Positions 7,656 to 15,278 of a DNA stretch of 34,773 bases are shown here, piece by piece. The stretch comes from a bacterium (GTDB taxonomy: Bacteria > Fibrobacterota > Fibrobacteria > UBA11236). Location: contig OMJM01000049.1 of the NCBI GenBank assembly GCA_900299345.1, positions 1 to 34,773 of the forward strand, in the 5' to 3' direction. Below the pieces are notes generated by a model. It searched no databases. It had not been told where the DNA came from and saw only the letters and a list, made by a program, of their open reading frames with translations. Both the position numbers and the translations under genes were made by a program. Numbering within the stretch: position 1 is the first letter of the stretch; every line of letters begins with the position of its first letter.

Positions 7656-8720
7656 TCACAAAGCTTGAATCCAACTCCGCAAGGCTTCCCAAGCCTCCAA
7701 TTCTTCCAAATTCCAGTGGGTTTCATCGCCCGCCTTCAAAGGTGGATTGGAGCCTACCGTTTTCAGCGTCCAGATGGGAATCGTGTTTTTTCGACGCAAC
7801 ACAAGATGCCGCGAAGCCCCGTTGCGCATTTCCCAATAACCGTAGGGGCCTGTCCGCTTCTCATCTGTCGGACCGAAGTAGGCCGCGCAGCGCGTACCCA
7901 CGGCATCGGAGAGGTGCATGAGTCCACTGTCGTTGCCGAGAAAAAACTTCGCGAACCGCAGCGTTCCCGCCGTCTCGGCCAAGGATCGAATCGGAACTTC
8001 CATAATCGCATCGCGGCAACCCGCGGCCACGGCTTTGCGCAGATCCTTTTCCTCGGGTCCACCCACCAGCACACACGGCCATCCGGTTTCGCGATGAACG
8101 TGTGCAATCATTTTTGCGAATACTTCGGGCGGCAAACGCTTGGCATCCATACCGCGTTCGGCGCTGGATCCCGGATGACAGGCGAAGAACGGCATCGACG
8201 GAAGTCTTTCCGGAGATTTCACGTCCGAAGGGAAAAAAGGATCGGTTGCGTTTTGAATCGCGGTTCCCAAAAATGTTTCGACGAGCTTGAGGTTCTGCAA
8301 GGTATCGTGTGTGTCGGTCAAGGGCAGCGAGATGTGCTGAATCCACTCCGGCGCTTTCTGATTCGGATATGCAAAACCCATGCGAAACGCGGATCCCGCA
8401 AGGCGGTGAAAGGCTGTGAACTTCCAGTGCGAAGCGGGAAATAATGCCACGCTGTGCGTGAACTTCTCCGCGCGCACTTCGCGCAACAGCGAGATACCCT
8501 TGCCCAGTCCTTCGCCGTCCGGATCCCATTCAAACACGCGTCCGAAGAGATTACTGGCGCGGGCCATGTCGCCGATACCTGACTTTAGCGCCAAGAGCGA
8601 AACGCGATCCTTGCCCACGGCATCTGACAGTGCTTTCAATGCCGGTGTGGCCATGATGAAGTTCCCCAACCCGATGGGACACAACACCAAAGTCTTCCCT
8701 TGGCGGGGATTGGGAATCAT
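7656..8720 (-). CDS. Glycosyltransferase family 9 (heptosyltransferase-like)
   Basis: This 354-residue protein resembles family 9 glycosyltransferases (ADP-heptose:LPS heptosyltransferases). Visible features are the N-terminal nucleotide-fold loop LVLCPIGLGNFIMATPAL with the following KDRVSLLAL strand, the mid-protein FFACHPGSSAERGMDAKRLP donor-domain entry, CVLVGGPEEKD, and the donor-binding FFLGNDSGLMHLSDAVG followed by AAYFGPTDEKRTGPYG. It probably acts at the cytoplasmic face on lipopolysaccharide core or another surface glycan. The frame is open to a TTG at 8780 inside the upstream gene. The ATG at 8720, just before the conserved loop, was preferred, but neither has a strong ribosome site. 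It lies downstream of a small membrane-protein gene in the same direction. Acceptor and donor cannot be told from sequence. Confidence 0.8.
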   Translation of the reverse strand: MIPNPRQGKTLVLCPIGLGNFIMATPALKALSDAVGKDRVSLLALKSGIGDMARASNLFGRVFEWDPDGEGLGKGISLLREVRAEKFTHSVALFPASHWKFTAFHRLAGSAFRMGFAYPNQKAPEWIQHISLPLTDTHDTLQNLKLVETFLGTAIQNATDPFFPSDVKSPERLPSMPFFACHPGSSAERGMDAKRLPPEVFAKMIAHVHRETGWPCVLVGGPEEKDLRKAVAAGCRDAIMEVPIRSLAETAGTLRFAKFFLGNDSGLMHLSDAVGTRCAAYFGPTDEKRTGPYGYWEMRNGASRHLVLRRKNTIPIWTLKTVGSNPPLKAGDETHWNLEELEAWEALRSWIQAL

Positions 8721-8757
8721 GTTCGTTGCTTGAGGCACGGGGAAAAGATCGAAAATG

Positions 8758-9333
8758 CTAGCGGGAATGACGACGCGCAATCCCCGAGGCAGCGAGGAAA
8801 AATCCCGTGGATCGACTCACGGGCACGAAGATCGCCAACAAGATCAACTGCGTCAAGGTCGTCCATTCACCGTTGAACAACGCGGCCAACAAAGCGATGG
8901 GCACAATGCCGACACCGAGAAAGAACAGTCCGAGGATGACGGCGAATAGTCCCCACAGGTTATAGGTCAGGAGCAGGCTCCACATCCACAGAGTGAATCC
9001 AAAGACATAGGACGCGGCGATGATACCGAGTCCGGCGAACAGGCGGGTACGGGGAATCACAGCCAGCGGAGCCAGCACCAACACAGTGATCAGCAAAGCG
9101 AACCTTGAGAGCCCCGAGAGCAAGGGATACGCTCTCTGCCCGGCCCACACACCGCCCTTGACGAACATGACGATCACGAGGGCGACTGCGGCCAGTATGC
9201 CAAGGGTGATGATCCACCGGCTGGTGGATCGGAAAATCGTCTTTACTGCCGCCTTGGCATTTTCTGCAGCGGTGGGAGTTTTGGGAACGAAGACACCGTC
9301 TTCGTTTTGTTCGTATCGGATGGGGCCGTTCAT
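8758..9333 (-). CDS. Hypothetical membrane protein
   Basis: The product of 191 residues is not one I recognise. A hydrophilic N-terminal segment of about 38 residues (NGPIRYEQNEDGVFVPK) is followed by about five strongly hydrophobic stretches, near residues 40-62, 72-92, 97-117, 119-148 and 158-180, and a short basic tail (ARRHSR). It looks like a small integral inner-membrane protein of four or five helices. It precedes the family 9 glycosyltransferase on the same strand, with either a 37-base gap or a short overlap depending on that gene's start, so they may form a unit. A TATAAT sequence on the reverse strand (9345-9350) lies just upstream of its start but has no good partner element. Confidence 0.7.
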   Translation of the reverse strand: MNGPIRYEQNEDGVFVPKTPTAAENAKAAVKTIFRSTSRWIITLGILAAVALVIVMFVKGGVWAGQRAYPLLSGLSRFALLITVLVLAPLAVIPRTRLFAGLGIIAASYVFGFTLWMWSLLLTYNLWGLFAVILGLFFLGVGIVPIALLAALFNGEWTTLTQLILLAIFVPVSRSTGFFLAASGIARRHSR

Positions 9334-9414
9334 GGTCCGGCAAGATTATATAAACGGACGCGGATAGAATATGCGAAAAGGCAGCCTTTCCTTTACCTTG
9401 CCGTTTTTAATTTT

Positions 9415-9451
9415 ACCCGGGTGATATTGACAAAAATATTATTACCCGGGT
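9415..9451. promoter_or_regulatory. Pair of ACCCGGGT palindromes, likely operator
   Basis: Two identical 8-bp palindromes ACCCGGGT lie at 9415-9422 and 9444-9451, each flanked by T/A-rich bases (TTTACCCGGGTGATATT and ATTACCCGGGTATTATT). Their centres are 29 bp apart. The first lies just upstream of the -35 element of the promoter described next. The second fills the spacer and touches the -10 element. This is the layout expected of a repressor operator for the DUF2239 gene. No regulator gene is adjacent, so the cognate protein is unknown. Confidence 0.65.
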
Positions 9452-9456
9452 ATTAT
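9427..9456 (+). promoter_or_regulatory. Sigma-70-type promoter of the DUF2239 gene
   Basis: A perfect TTGACA (9427-9432) is followed after 18 bases by TATTAT (9451-9456). The predicted transcription start falls near 9462-9464. That would make the upstream ATG at 9464 essentially leaderless, and so favours the in-frame ATG at 9488 as the real start. The element is much closer to consensus than any other promoter region seen in the window. Confidence 0.65.
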
Positions 9457-9487
9457 TATATCAATGAAAGAGTCCGAAACCCAAAAA

Positions 9488-10069
9488 ATGACTGAAAAGA
9501 CCTATGCCGCATTTGAAGGCCAAGAGCTGATAGCCCAAGGCTCCCTGGCTGATGTAGCCTCCAAGGTCAAACAACGCATGGGCGGCTCACTCAACTGCCC
9601 GGCACTGATATTCAACGACGAGACCGGCAATGTGATGGATTTCAACTTCCAGGGCTCGGAACAGGACGTGCGCAAGCGGCTGGAAGTGTTCACTGAAAGC
9701 GGTCCGTCCGATGCACCTGAAAACACCGGCCCTGGCCGCCCGCGGCTCGGCGTGGTCTCCCGCGAAGTATCTCTTCTCCCCCGGCAATGGGAATGGCTGG
9801 CGTCCCAATCCGGCGGCGCATCGGCCACACTGCGGCGACTGGTGGATGAAGCGAGGAAGAAATCCCTGCAAGGAACCTCGGTGCGACAGGCACAGGATCG
9901 CACCTACAAGTTTCTCTCCGTGATGGCCGGAGATCTGCCAGGCTTTGAAGAAGCAGTGCGCGCTCTTTACCGGAAAGATCGGAATGGGTTTATGGAAAAG
10001 ATGTTGGGATGGCCAAGAGATGTGAAGGAATATGCCATGAAGATAGGTGCTGGATCGTTCAGTGGATAA
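9488..10069 (+). CDS. DUF2239 family protein
   Basis: A 193-residue protein of the DUF2239 family, whose function is not known. The N-terminal half (TYAAFEGQELIAQGSLADVA, ALIFNDETGNVMDFNFQG) is a small alpha/beta domain. The middle carries the family signature GRPRLGVVSREVSLLPRQW followed by GGASATLRRLVDEARK, which resembles a ribbon-helix-helix or helix-turn-helix-like DNA-binding segment. The C-terminal third (YKFLSVMAGDLPGFEEAVRALYRKD) is helical. The ATG at 9488 matches where homologues start (MT..TYAAF). An in-frame ATG at 9464 is possible but would sit at the predicted transcription start. The gene stands alone, divergent from the membrane-protein gene, and is likely controlled through the two palindromes upstream, perhaps by an unlinked repressor or by itself. 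Confidence 0.85.
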   Translation: MTEKTYAAFEGQELIAQGSLADVASKVKQRMGGSLNCPALIFNDETGNVMDFNFQGSEQDVRKRLEVFTESGPSDAPENTGPGRPRLGVVSREVSLLPRQWEWLASQSGGASATLRRLVDEARKKSLQGTSVRQAQDRTYKFLSVMAGDLPGFEEAVRALYRKDRNGFMEKMLGWPRDVKEYAMKIGAGSFSG

Positions 10070-10151
10070 TCTTCACGCTACTTGTGTGCTCAAAAATTGA
10101 GCGTGTTCCCGCGTAATGGCTAGTTTTCCTCCCTTTCAAATAAGACCAACC

Positions 10152-13100
10152 ATGTTCCGCCCCATATCCCCCGATGTCACCTTCCCCAGCCTCGAAGAGG
10201 CGATCCTCGCACTTTGGGAAAAGGACGATGCCTTCAAGCAAAGCGTCGCGCGGCGGCCGGCGGAAAAAACCTTTGTCTTCAACGACGGCCCCCCGTTTGC
10301 CACCGGCCTCCCGCACTACGGCCACCTCCTGGCCGGAACGATCAAGGACATCGTCCCCCGCTACTGGACCATGAAGGGATACCGGGTCGAGCGGCGTTTC
10401 GGTTGGGACTGCCATGGCCTGCCCATCGAGAACATCATCCAGGATCAGCTCGGCCTGCACACCGTCCGCGACATTCAGAACCACGGCGTGGGCAAGTTCA
10501 ACGAAGCCTGCCGCGCGGGCGTGCTGAAGTACACCAAGGAATGGCGCAAGACCGTCTCGCGCATGGGCCGCTGGGTCGATTTCGACAACGAATACAAGAC
10601 CATGGACCTCTTCTTCATGGAGACGGTGTGGTGGGTGTTCAAGCAATGCTTCGACAAGGGACTGATCTATCAGGGCTGGCGCATTCAGCCGTACAGCCCC
10701 GCGCTGGCCACACCGCTCAGCAACTTCGAAGTCAATCAGGGCTACCGCATGCGGCAGGATCCCTCCGTAACCTTGAGCTTCCCGCTCGAGGGATCCGACG
10801 AAGCGCTGCTGGTGTGGACCACCACGCCGTGGACCCTGCCCAGCAACCTCGCCATCGCCCTCAAGGAGGATCTCGAGTACGCGCTGGTCGCGCACGAGGG
10901 AGCGAAATACTGGATCGCGGAATCGCGGCGGATGGCTTACTTCGGCGAAGGATCGGTGGTGCTGGATCGCGTGCTTGGCAAGGCGCTGGCCGGACGGCGG
11001 TACAAGCCTCTGTTCGAGTTTGCGCCTTACATGACCGAAAAGCAATACTCCGTGCTGCTGGCGGATTTCGTCAGCGACTCTGACGGCACGGGCGCGGTGC
11101 ACATAGCGCCGAGTTTCGGCGAAGAAGATTTTCAGCTCGGCAAGCAGGAAGGACTGGGCCTGTGGGATCCGCTGGATGCCGAGGGCAAGTTCACCCATTT
11201 GGTTCCCGAATGGATTGGTATTGGAGCCAAGGACGCAGACAAGTCCATCCTCCACCACCTCAAGGCCGAAGGCCGTGTGTTCAAGCACGAAACCTTCGAG
11301 CACAGCTACCCGCATTGCTGGCGCACCGACGTTCCGTTGCTGTACCGCGCGCAGAAGAACTGGTTCCTCGCGCTGGACAAGGAAATCACGTCCCAAGATG
11401 GTGTGACGAAAACTTTGAAACAATGGATGATCGATTCCAACCAGCAGATCCGCTGGGTGCCGGAGCACATCCGCGACGGGCGTTTCGGAAAATGGCTGGA
11501 AGGCGCGCGCGACTGGAACCTCTCCCGCAACCGCTTCTGGGGAACTTGTATTCCGGTGTGGATCAACGAAGACAACGACATGCTGTGTGTCGGAAGCCGC
11601 GAAGAGTTGGAAAAACTTTCCGGCATCAAGGTGGATGACCTGCACAAGCACATCGTCGATTCCATCGCGATCAAAAAAGACGGCAAGGAATATCGCCGCA
11701 CGCCCGAAGTGCTGGACTGCTGGTTCGAATCAGGTTCCATGCCGTACGCGCAGAGCCATTACCCGTTCGAGAACCGCGCCGTATTCGACGCCTCCTTCCC
11801 GGCCGACTTCATCGCTGAGGGACTCGATCAGACGCGCGGCTGGTTCTATACGCTCACCGTGTTGTCTGCGGCGCTGTTCCAGAAGCCCGCCATGAAGAAC
11901 GTGATTGTGAACGGCATCATTCTGGCCGAGGACGGCCAGAAGATGAGCAAGCGTTTGCGCAACTACCCGGATCCGAACGATCTCATCGACCGCGTGGGCG
12001 CGGACGCCATCCGCCTGTTCATGATCGACTCCGCCGCCGTGAAAGCCGAGGAACTCAAATTCTCCGAGACCGGCGTGCGCAACATCGTGCGCGCCGTGCT
12101 GCTTCCGCTGTGGAATTCGGTGTCACTGTTCACGACCTATGCGAATGCCGACGCCTCCAAAGGCCAATTGACCTGGAAACCGGGACAGAATCTGGTTTCG
12201 GAAAATGAACTCGACCGTTGGATTCTTTCCGATCTACAGGCGTTGCTGAAGCGCGTGTCGGTGGAAATGGAAAACTACCGGCTCTACAACGTGGTGCCGG
12301 CGCTGGTGGAATTCGTGGACGATCTCACCAACTGGTACATCCGCCGCTCGCGTCGACGCTTCTGGAAATCGGAAAACGATCGGGACAAGAACGGGGCCTA
12401 TGCCACGCTGTATCGCGTACTGGTGGATTTCTCCAAAGCCTTGGCTCCTTTCCTGCCGTTCATGGCGGAGGAGATTTATCAGATCCTCGTGCGTGAACCT
12501 TCCTCCGTCGGGGCGGACGGCCGTCCGCCCGTACAGTCCGTGCATCATTGCGATTATCCGGTGTTCGATCCGGCCTTGTACGACGAAGCGTTGAACGGGA
12601 AAATGGCATTGGCACGTCAGGCTGTGAATCTGGGTCGCGCCTTGCGCGCCGAGCGGAATATCAAGAACCGCCAACCGTTGCGCCAACTCAAGATTGTGGT
12701 GCGTGGCGAAGAGCAAGCCGCGTGGCTGCGCTCGCTTGAGGATTTGATCCGCGACGAACTCAACGTCAAGGAAGTCGAAATTTCGCTGGACGAGTCCTCC
12801 TTTGTCACCTACAAAGCCAAGGCCAATTTCAAATCCCTGGGCGCGAAGCTCGGCAAGAACATGAAGGCCGTGGCCGATCAAATCGCCAAACTCGGGCACG
12901 CCGACATCAAATCCATGCTCGAGGGCAAGCCTCTGGTGCTGGGGGAACATTCCCTGTCGGCCGAGGACTTGCAGGTGATCCGCGAGGTGCAGGAAGGACT
13001 GGCTGTCACCGCGACCGCGGAACTGACCGTGGCGCTCGATACCACGGTGGATGAAGCACTGCGGCTGGAGATGCTGGCGCGGGAAACCGTCAGCAGGATC

Positions 13101-13343
13101 CAGAACCTGCGCAAGGAGGCGGATCTGGCCGTCACCGACCGGATCGACGTGCGTTTAAATGATGTGACACCCCTGTTGCGCAAAGCTTTGGAAGCCCATC
13201 TTTCATATATTTCCGCGGAAGTTTTGGCCGTTTCCCTCGGCTTCGACACGGCGGGTGAGGCACCCGTTTCCGGCGAGGTGGAAGTGGACGGCGAACGGGG
13301 TCGTATATTCATCGCGATCAACCCAGGAAAGGACCTGGCATGA
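10152..13343 (+). CDS. ileS: Isoleucine-tRNA ligase, eukaryotic-like (type 2)
   Basis: A 1063-residue isoleucyl-tRNA synthetase that charges tRNA-Ile. The class I signatures are HYGH at residues 55-58 and KMSKR at 597-601. The editing (CP1) domain contains WTTTPWTLPSN. The C-terminal region carries the anticodon-binding helical bundle (LTNWYIRRSRRRFW) and a long tail. HYGH, KMSKR, the N-terminus MFRPISPDVTFPSLEE and the length point to the eukaryotic-like IleS2 class rather than the usual bacterial HIGH/KMSKS form. IleS2 enzymes are known to resist the antibiotic mupirocin. The ATG at 10152 fits the conserved family start; an in-frame ATG at 10116 adds 12 unmatched residues. It overlaps the next gene by 4 bases. 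Confidence 0.95.
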   Translation: MFRPISPDVTFPSLEEAILALWEKDDAFKQSVARRPAEKTFVFNDGPPFATGLPHYGHLLAGTIKDIVPRYWTMKGYRVERRFGWDCHGLPIENIIQDQLGLHTVRDIQNHGVGKFNEACRAGVLKYTKEWRKTVSRMGRWVDFDNEYKTMDLFFMETVWWVFKQCFDKGLIYQGWRIQPYSPALATPLSNFEVNQGYRMRQDPSVTLSFPLEGSDEALLVWTTTPWTLPSNLAIALKEDLEYALVAHEGAKYWIAESRRMAYFGEGSVVLDRVLGKALAGRRYKPLFEFAPYMTEKQYSVLLADFVSDSDGTGAVHIAPSFGEEDFQLGKQEGLGLWDPLDAEGKFTHLVPEWIGIGAKDADKSILHHLKAEGRVFKHETFEHSYPHCWRTDVPLLYRAQKNWFLALDKEITSQDGVTKTLKQWMIDSNQQIRWVPEHIRDGRFGKWLEGARDWNLSRNRFWGTCIPVWINEDNDMLCVGSREELEKLSGIKVDDLHKHIVDSIAIKKDGKEYRRTPEVLDCWFESGSMPYAQSHYPFENRAVFDASFPADFIAEGLDQTRGWFYTLTVLSAALFQKPAMKNVIVNGIILAEDGQKMSKRLRNYPDPNDLIDRVGADAIRLFMIDSAAVKAEELKFSETGVRNIVRAVLLPLWNSVSLFTTYANADASKGQLTWKPGQNLVSENELDRWILSDLQALLKRVSVEMENYRLYNVVPALVEFVDDLTNWYIRRSRRRFWKSENDRDKNGAYATLYRVLVDFSKALAPFLPFMAEEIYQILVREPSSVGADGRPPVQSVHHCDYPVFDPALYDEALNGKMALARQAVNLGRALRAERNIKNRQPLRQLKIVVRGEEQAAWLRSLEDLIRDELNVKEVEISLDESSFVTYKAKANFKSLGAKLGKNMKAVADQIAKLGHADIKSMLEGKPLVLGEHSLSAEDLQVIREVQEGLAVTATAELTVALDTTVDEALRLEMLARETVSRIQNLRKEADLAVTDRIDVRLNDVTPLLRKALEAHLSYISAEVLAVSLGFDTAGEAPVSGEVEVDGERGRIFIAINPGKDLA

Positions 13344-13981
13344 ACAAGGCCAAGAAAAAAGCGGCGGCATCCAAGCCAAAAAGCGTGAAGAAGCCCGCCG
13401 CTAAAAAGCCCGCAGCGAAAGCCAAACCCGCCAAGGCCAAAACCGTTGCCAAGCCTGCGGCAAAAGCCGCGCCTAAGACTGTTGCCATGGCCAAGCCGGC
13501 AATGCGCGCCTTGCCCAAGCCCATTGCCTCCAAGAATCCCAAAGGAAAAGATTCGGTGTCGAAACAAACCTCCAACCGCAGCCGCCTGAACAAGGAAGAG
13601 CTGAAGTTTTTTGAAAAGCTGTTGAACGAGAAGAAAGAGACTTTGATTCAGGAGCTCGACTATCTCGAAGACAACACCATGCGCCTCAACGCCAAGGACG
13701 GCGCGGGCGATTTGTCCAGCCACGCCTACCATCTGGCCGATCACGCCACGGAAACGCAGGATCGCGAGCAGGCCTTTCATCTCGCCAGCCGCGAAGGCCG
13801 GTATCTGAACTATATCGAGGAAGCCTTGGATCGCGTGCGCGCCGGAACCTACGGCTTGTGCAAAAACTGCGGCAAGCTCATTCCGAAGGCGCGCTTGGAA
13901 GCTGTTCCCACGGCCAAGATGTGCATCGACTGCAAGGCCAAACAAGAGCAGGCCATCGAAGCCGAAGCTCCAGCAGCCTGA
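13340..13981 (+). CDS. DksA/TraR-type zinc-finger protein with histone-H1-like N-terminal tail
   Basis: A 213-residue protein in two parts. Residues 1-80 are a Lys/Ala/Pro-rich, disordered, strongly basic tail (KKPAAKKPAAKAKPAKAK) like bacterial histone-H1-type nucleic-acid-binding tails. Residues 82-200 form a DksA/TraR-family module: a helical hairpin with GDLSSHAYHLADHATE at its tip and a C4 zinc finger (Cys174, Cys177, Cys195, Cys198). The tip resembles the YteA/YocK branch rather than E. coli DksA, which has Asp residues needed for RNA polymerase control. A role as regulator of RNA polymerase is inferred. The basic tail could add DNA or RNA binding. The start overlaps the ileS stop (ATGA), so it is probably co-expressed with ileS. 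Confidence 0.85.
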   Translation: MNKAKKKAAASKPKSVKKPAAKKPAAKAKPAKAKTVAKPAAKAAPKTVAMAKPAMRALPKPIASKNPKGKDSVSKQTSNRSRLNKEELKFFEKLLNEKKETLIQELDYLEDNTMRLNAKDGAGDLSSHAYHLADHATETQDREQAFHLASREGRYLNYIEEALDRVRAGTYGLCKNCGKLIPKARLEAVPTAKMCIDCKAKQEQAIEAEAPAA

Positions 13982-14001
13982 TCTGTTTTAGAAACCGTCC
14001 A

Positions 14002-14223
14002 TTATTTGGATTTTGATTTACAGTCGCGGTGCGCGGCCTTGGCCTTTTGATGCGCTTCGCGGCTGCAATCCTTGCGCTCCTTTTTATCCGTCTTTTCCTT
14101 GCACACCGCCATGTCCGCCTTGAAGGTGTCCCGGACGGCTTTCATGCAATCGCCGCGCTCGGAAGCCATCGCAGCAGGAGCCAACAAGGCCGATGAAAGA
14201 ATCAAGGTTGCCAGAAATTTCAT
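14002..14223 (-). CDS. Small secreted Cys/Lys-rich protein, unknown function
   Basis: A 73-residue protein with a clear signal peptide (MKFLATLILSSALLAPAAMA, cleavage near residue 20-21). The mature part is about 52 residues, highly charged, with four cysteines (DCMKAV, AVCKEK, DCSREA, DCKSK) at roughly even spacing and a lysine-rich end (KSKSK). The ATG at 14223 has a strong GGAGG site about 9 bases upstream and places the signal peptide at the start; ten extra residues from further upstream were rejected. The cysteines could form disulfides or bind metal in the periplasm. I do not recognise a family. It is convergent with the zinc-finger gene (20 bases apart). Confidence 0.7.
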   Translation of the reverse strand: MKFLATLILSSALLAPAAMASERGDCMKAVRDTFKADMAVCKEKTDKKERKDCSREAHQKAKAAHRDCKSKSK

Positions 14224-14306
14224 GATGCATCCTCCCCGCATCCCGCGGCACACGCCGGAATGATGCGCGACGGGGAAGTTACAAAACAGGGGAGGCCGAA
14301 GCCCAC

Positions 14307-15239
14307 CTAGCCGAAACGGAATCCTTCCGCACCCCTCAGGCCGTTCACGAAATCGATTCCCGAGATTTTAGGCTTGCCTTCCCATTGCACTTCGAGCAGC
14401 CGCAAAGAGCCGTTTCCGGCGCTGATAAGGGGATGTTGGGCCGCATCCAGATAGAGAACACCCGGTTCGGTCGGTGCTTCCCCGGCCACCACGGAGGCGC
14501 GATGAATCCGCAACACACGACCGGATTCCTTCTCGGTGGTGTGGCACAAAGGGTAGGGATTGAAGCCGCGAATGCGGTTGTGCAACACAGTCGCTGAAAG
14601 CTTCCAGTCGATCGCTCCATCTTCTTTTTTCAATTTAGGGGCCGGGGTTGCATGCAGGTGATCCTGTTCTTTGGGAACAGCAATACCCGTTTCCAAATCC
14701 TTTAATGTCCGCAGCAACAAATCACGACCCATGACACTCAGCCGTGCGAACAACTCTCCGGCAGTTTCTTCGGGACCGATGGCAGTTTTTTCCTGCGCCA
14801 GGATTTTTCCGTGATCCACCTCGGCGTCAAGCTGGAAAATCGTCACGCCGGTTTCCGAATCGCCGTTGGCAACCGCCCACTGAATCGGAGCGGCGCCACG
14901 ATATTTCGGCAGTAGTGACCCGTGGATGTTCACGGCGCCCATGCGGGACAACGGGAACAAGGTGGCCGGCAGAATGCGGAAAGCCACCACGACCAATAGA
15001 TCCGCTTTTTGTTCTTCAATAAGTTTGTGAAACTCCGGACTCTTGAGAGACTCGGGCTGCGCCACAGGCAAACCCAACTCCAGTGCTTTTTCTTTGACCG
15101 GAGGCATGGCCAATTTTTGTCCGCGGCCCTTGGGTTTGTCGGGCTGCGTCACCACCAGTTTGACACGGTGAGCCTTTGCCAGCGAATCGAGCACCGGCAC
15201 GGAAAACGCCGGAGTGCCCATGAAAACCAAATTCAACAT
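14307..15239 (-). CDS. fmt: Methionyl-tRNA formyltransferase
   Basis: A 310-residue enzyme that formylates Met-tRNAfMet for translation initiation, using 10-formyl-tetrahydrofolate. The start MLNLVFMGTPAFSVPVL is typical. The catalytic residues are Asn104 and His106 (VNIHGSLLPKYRGAAPI) and Asp142 (EVDHGKIL). The C-terminal tRNA-binding OB-like domain follows (HNRIRGFNPYP, then GSLRLLEVQ). The ATG at 15239 was chosen because it directly precedes the conserved strand; a TTG 12 codons earlier has no support. The peptide deformylase gene that often accompanies fmt is not here. It lies 39 bases after rfbB on the same strand. Confidence 0.95.
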   Translation of the reverse strand: MLNLVFMGTPAFSVPVLDSLAKAHRVKLVVTQPDKPKGRGQKLAMPPVKEKALELGLPVAQPESLKSPEFHKLIEEQKADLLVVVAFRILPATLFPLSRMGAVNIHGSLLPKYRGAAPIQWAVANGDSETGVTIFQLDAEVDHGKILAQEKTAIGPEETAGELFARLSVMGRDLLLRTLKDLETGIAVPKEQDHLHATPAPKLKKEDGAIDWKLSATVLHNRIRGFNPYPLCHTTEKESGRVLRIHRASVVAGEAPTEPGVLYLDAAQHPLISAGNGSLRLLEVQWEGKPKISGIDFVNGLRGAEGFRFG

Positions 15240-15278
15240 GAAACTCAGATTAGAAAACGCGGAAACCGCCCGCAAACA

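Noticed and set aside
10088-10102. GCTCAA/TTGAGC hairpin before ileS as a terminator or T-box element
   Set aside because: Stem of six pairs, no U-tract, and none of the conserved T-box sequences.
10059-11651. 530-codon open frame on the reverse strand
   Set aside because: It is antisense to ileS and carries no motif; the forward frame is an unmistakable synthetase.
12878-13945. Reverse-strand frame with a hydrophobic Leu/Gly/Phe-rich segment resembling a membrane protein
   Set aside because: The hydrophobic run is simply the antisense of the Lys/Ala-rich tail codons of the zinc-finger protein.
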